From positions 3,242,001 to 3,306,000 of the forward strand of contig NZ_QBTZ01000001.1 in assembly GCF_003058055.1 (NCBI RefSeq): 64,000 bases of DNA. Direction: 5' to 3'. Position numbers and translations under genes: made by a program. Below are positions 60,115 to 64,000 of the stretch, in pieces. Position 1 is the stretch's first letter, and every line of letters starts with the position of its first letter. This DNA comes from Acidovorax sp. 107 (GTDB lineage: Bacteria > Pseudomonadota > Gammaproteobacteria > Burkholderiales > Burkholderiaceae_C). The notes under the pieces are model-generated. The model was given only the letters and a program-made list of their open reading frames with translations, was not told where the DNA came from and did not search any database.

Positions 60115-61014
60115 ATGTTTGAACTGCGCCAGCTGCGTTACTTCATTGCCGTCGCCGAAACCGAAAACGTGGGCCGTGCGGCTGAGCTGCTGCACATCTC
60201 GCAGTCGCCGCTGAGCCGGCAGATTCAGCAGCTGGAAGCGCAGCTGGGTGTGCCGCTGTTCGAACGCAGCAAGAAGCGCCTCCACCTCACGCAGGAGGGA
60301 CGCGACTTTCTGGCCGAGGCGCGCGTGCTGATGGCCAACGCCCAGCGCGTGGAGGCATTCGGACGCCGCCTCGGCGCCGGGGGGGCCGGGCATCTGGCGG
60401 TGGGCTACGTGGAAGGGGCGATGCAGGCCAACGTGCTGGGCCCTGCGCTGCGCCGGTTCCGGCGCGCGCACCCTGGGGTGGCGCTGTCTCTGCAGGGGCT
60501 GGGCTCGGGCGTGCAGTTCGAGCGCCTGCACCAGCACACGCTGGACCTCGGGTTGACCTACCGGGCCCCGCCCGAGGCATCCGGGCTGCACAGCGCCCAA
60601 GTAGTGGATGAACCCCTGGTTCTGGCCCTGCCTCCGGACGACCCGCTGCGCAAGGTGCGGCACCTGCAGCCCGCGCAGCTGCACGAGCGCCCCTGGATTG
60701 CCGTGGCCCGCCAGCCGGTGGATACCATCCGCCCCGCGCTGCTGGCGGGCTGCCAGCGCGCCGGGTTCACACCCGACATCGTGTACGAAACCTCAGACCC
60801 GCAGTCCGCGCTGCAACTGGTGGGGGCCGGCCTGGGACTGGCCGTAGTGCAGGCCAGCCTGGGTACCGCCCATGCACCACGGGACGTGCTCCTGCGCGAG
60901 CTGCCGTGGCTGGACTTGCGCGTGAGCGTGCATCTGGTGTGGCGCGCGGATGACCCCCGGCCCTGGGTAGCGCAGTTTCGCCAAGCTGTGGCGAAGGCGG
61001 CTTCTTCTGCGTAG
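60115..61014 (+). CDS. LysR family transcriptional regulator
   Basis: A 299-residue LTTR: helix-turn-helix MFELRQLRYFIAVAETENVGRAAELLHISQSPLSRQIQQLE (1-41), linker helix, then the effector domain (about 92-290; GHLAVGYVEGAMQANVLGPALRRFR). The gene pair with divergent azoR matches the usual LysR-quinone reductase arrangement; effector unknown but probably an electrophile or quinone. The dyad at 60087 is its likely site. Confidence 0.92.
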   Translation: MFELRQLRYFIAVAETENVGRAAELLHISQSPLSRQIQQLEAQLGVPLFERSKKRLHLTQEGRDFLAEARVLMANAQRVEAFGRRLGAGGAGHLAVGYVEGAMQANVLGPALRRFRRAHPGVALSLQGLGSGVQFERLHQHTLDLGLTYRAPPEASGLHSAQVVDEPLVLALPPDDPLRKVRHLQPAQLHERPWIAVARQPVDTIRPALLAGCQRAGFTPDIVYETSDPQSALQLVGAGLGLAVVQASLGTAHAPRDVLLRELPWLDLRVSVHLVWRADDPRPWVAQFRQAVAKAASSA

Positions 61015-61238
61015 CCCCAGGAAAGAGGGCTTACACAGCGCACGCGGCGGCGCAGCGCGATATACATCTGCAATGTCTCTCAGTAGCATCTTCCCCGCGT
61101 GCTGCCGACAGAAGGTCCAGCACCGAAAAGATCGCCCCCTGGGCATCGTCTGCGGGTTGGCCCGAAGCCGGCATATCTCCGGCGCCCCTACGATGTGCCG
61201 GTACGCACTTTGCCTTTTCTTTTTTACTCGCCCGTACC

Positions 61239-62657
61239 ATGCCTCACACCCTGCGATATCCCCCCGGCAGCCCGCTCCGCGCCCGCCTGGTTGCCCGGGG
61301 GCTGGCCTTGGCGCTGGCCCTGCCCTTATGTGCCAGCCTTTGGGGCTGCGCGGGTGCTGCGCCGCCTGCGCCGGTGCAAGGACCCGCAACGCCCGAGGCG
61401 GCGCCCCATGCCAGCACATGCCCTGCGGAGCTCGCGCACTTGGCGCGCTGCCTGGCAGGCCGGGACAGTGCTGGCGCCTACTACCTGATCGCCCTGCCGC
61501 AGCAGTGGAACGGCCACCTGGTGCTGCACGCCCACGGCGGCCCGGCCCTGGGCGCGCCGAAGATGGAGCGGTCGGTGGAAGACCTGGAGCGCTGGGCCAT
61601 CATGGTCCGCGCGGGGTACGCGTGGGCGGGCAGCACCTTCCGCCAGGGCGGCGTGGAGGTGCGTGCCGCCGCCGAGGACACCGAGCGGCTGCGCCAGATC
61701 TTCGTGCGCCATGTGGCCCAGCCGCAGCGCACCATCCTGCACGGCCAGTCCTGGGGCGCCAGCGTGGCGTCCAAGGGGGCCGAGATGTTCCAGACCACGG
61801 CCGACGGCAAGCGCCCCTACGACGCCGTGCTGCTCACCAGCGGCGTGCTGGCGGGCGGCACACGCTCGTACGACTTCCGCACCGACCTGCGCGTGGTCTA
61901 CCAGTACCTGTGCAACAACCACCCCCGGCCCAACGAGGCGCAGTACCCGCTGAACATCGGCCTGCCTGCCGATGCGGCGATGACGCAGGCGGACCTGGCC
62001 GCGCGCGTGAACGAATGCCTGGCGCTGAACAAGCCCGCTGCCGAGCGCACGCCCGAGCAACAGCGCAAAGTCAAAACCATCGTGGATGTGATCCGCATCC
62101 CGGCCAGCTCCATCCAGGGCCACATGAACTGGGCCACCTTCCACTTCCGCGACGTGGTGCAGCACCGCACGGGCGGCGCCAGTCCGTTTGGCAACCGGGG
62201 TGTGCAGTACCGGGGCTCGCCCGACGATGCCGCCCTGAACGCCGCCGTGCTGCGCTACCGTGCCGACCCCGCTGCCGTGGCCCGCTTCGCGCAAGACACG
62301 GACCTGACCGGCCGCATCCCCGTGCCCGTGCTCACCGTCAAGGGCGTGGACGACCCCACGGCCTTTGTCGAGCTGGACGCGGCCTTCCGGGCCACCATGG
62401 CACAAGGCGGCAGCGCGGACCGCCTGGTGCAGACCTTCACCCAGCACAACACCCACAGCTACCTGAGCGACCCCACCTATCCCACGCTGATGACCGCGCT
62501 GCTGCGCTGGGTGGACAAGGGCGATAAGCCCACGCCCGAGGGCATTGCGCGGCAGTGCGCTGGCATGGAGGCCCTGTTTGGCAAGGGCTGCGCCTTTCTG
62601 CCCGGCTATGCACCGGCTGCGCTGAACACCCGCGTGGCCGACCGCGAACGGCCGTAG
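61239..62657 (+). CDS. Alpha/beta-hydrolase lipoprotein
   Basis: A 472-residue protein with an N-terminal signal and a lipobox-like LWGC (Cys 37). The hydrolase core has HGGPALG near 100, nucleophile HGQSWGAS near 171, a helical cap (about 215-310), Asp in VKGVDDPTAF near 369 and His in QHNTHSYLS near 406. It resembles tannase-like or DUF6351-like secreted esterases, but the substrate is not assignable. The terminator at 62690 is shared with icd. Confidence 0.82.
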   Translation: MPHTLRYPPGSPLRARLVARGLALALALPLCASLWGCAGAAPPAPVQGPATPEAAPHASTCPAELAHLARCLAGRDSAGAYYLIALPQQWNGHLVLHAHGGPALGAPKMERSVEDLERWAIMVRAGYAWAGSTFRQGGVEVRAAAEDTERLRQIFVRHVAQPQRTILHGQSWGASVASKGAEMFQTTADGKRPYDAVLLTSGVLAGGTRSYDFRTDLRVVYQYLCNNHPRPNEAQYPLNIGLPADAAMTQADLAARVNECLALNKPAAERTPEQQRKVKTIVDVIRIPASSIQGHMNWATFHFRDVVQHRTGGASPFGNRGVQYRGSPDDAALNAAVLRYRADPAAVARFAQDTDLTGRIPVPVLTVKGVDDPTAFVELDAAFRATMAQGGSADRLVQTFTQHNTHSYLSDPTYPTLMTALLRWVDKGDKPTPEGIARQCAGMEALFGKGCAFLPGYAPAALNTRVADRERP

Positions 62658-62689
62658 GTTGTTTTCTGTGGCGGTTCCCGCTGCCCCAT

Positions 62690-62722
62690 AAAAAAAGGCC
62701 CCGCAGAGCGGGGCCTTTTTTT
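62690..62722. terminator. Bidirectional rho-independent terminator
   Basis: GGCCCCGC (62697-62704), loop AGA, GCGGGGCC (62708-62715), flanked by seven A residues on the left and seven T residues on the right. It ends both the lipoprotein hydrolase gene (+) and icd (-). Confidence 0.95.
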
Positions 62723-62763
62723 ATGCTGCTGCGACGCAGGGCCGCAGCAGCGGGGGGCCTGCA

Positions 62764-64000
<1,237 letters not shown>

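Overview
This is about 64 kb of high-GC chromosomal DNA from a betaproteobacterium. Comamonadaceae, Acidovorax-like, is the best guess. The guess rests on the gene content (mnmG-rsmG-LysE-parA...parB, a monomeric isocitrate dehydrogenase, a LIV-type ABC cluster with an acyl-CoA synthetase) and on two dispersed intergenic repeat families that I associate with that family from memory. No phage, insertion sequence, CRISPR array, rRNA or tRNA gene was recognised.

Layout. 1-11.4 kb holds a truncated CHASE-type GGDEF/EAL gene, a small YCII/DGPF protein, leuA with an apparent leucine leader peptide, an NlpC/P60 lipoprotein, a class I DAHP synthase and a 1630-residue GAF/PAS/GGDEF/EAL protein. 11.4-12.6 kb is a gene-free, AT-punctuated region with two copies of an AT-rich tract, a TAG-trio array, a GC-rich spacer and DnaA boxes. 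This is the architecture of a bacterial replication origin, although dnaA is not in the window. 12.7-17.3 kb has a Spy/CpxP-like protein, rdgC, chaC, a pirin and an enoyl-CoA hydratase. 17.4-25.1 kb is a LIV-type ABC transporter plus acyl-CoA synthetase operon, divergent from a TetR regulator with a strong shared palindrome. 25.4-30.4 kb carries an AlbA_2/Schlafen-type protein and a copper module (copZ-cueR divergent from copA).

30.5-40.2 kb is mixed: a chemoreceptor, a hemerythrin protein with an FNR-like box, an Old Yellow Enzyme, an MFS transporter, a GST, a class II aldolase, a 170-bp hairpin element, an ECF41-type sigma factor with its AhpD-like target, a cysteine-cluster protein and an FMN reductase. 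40.5-46.7 kb is the chromosome-segregation locus: mnmG, rsmG, parA and parB, with four parS-like sites, three of them inside mnmG and rsmG. 46.9-54.2 kb has secreted or lipoprotein genes, including a COG3014-like / YcfL-like / LpoB-like / CsgG-like cluster. 54.2-64 kb has a flavin reductase, AraC/MFS and LysR/azoR divergent pairs, a frameshifted hydrolase, a lipoprotein hydrolase and the 3' part of icd.

The most notable signals are the duplicated origin-like region about 28 kb from a parS cluster, the ECF41 sigma factor with two matching TGTCACA-N16-CGTC promoters (one for itself, one for its neighbour), the leuA leader rich in CTA leucine codons, and dyad operators placed between several divergent regulator/target pairs.
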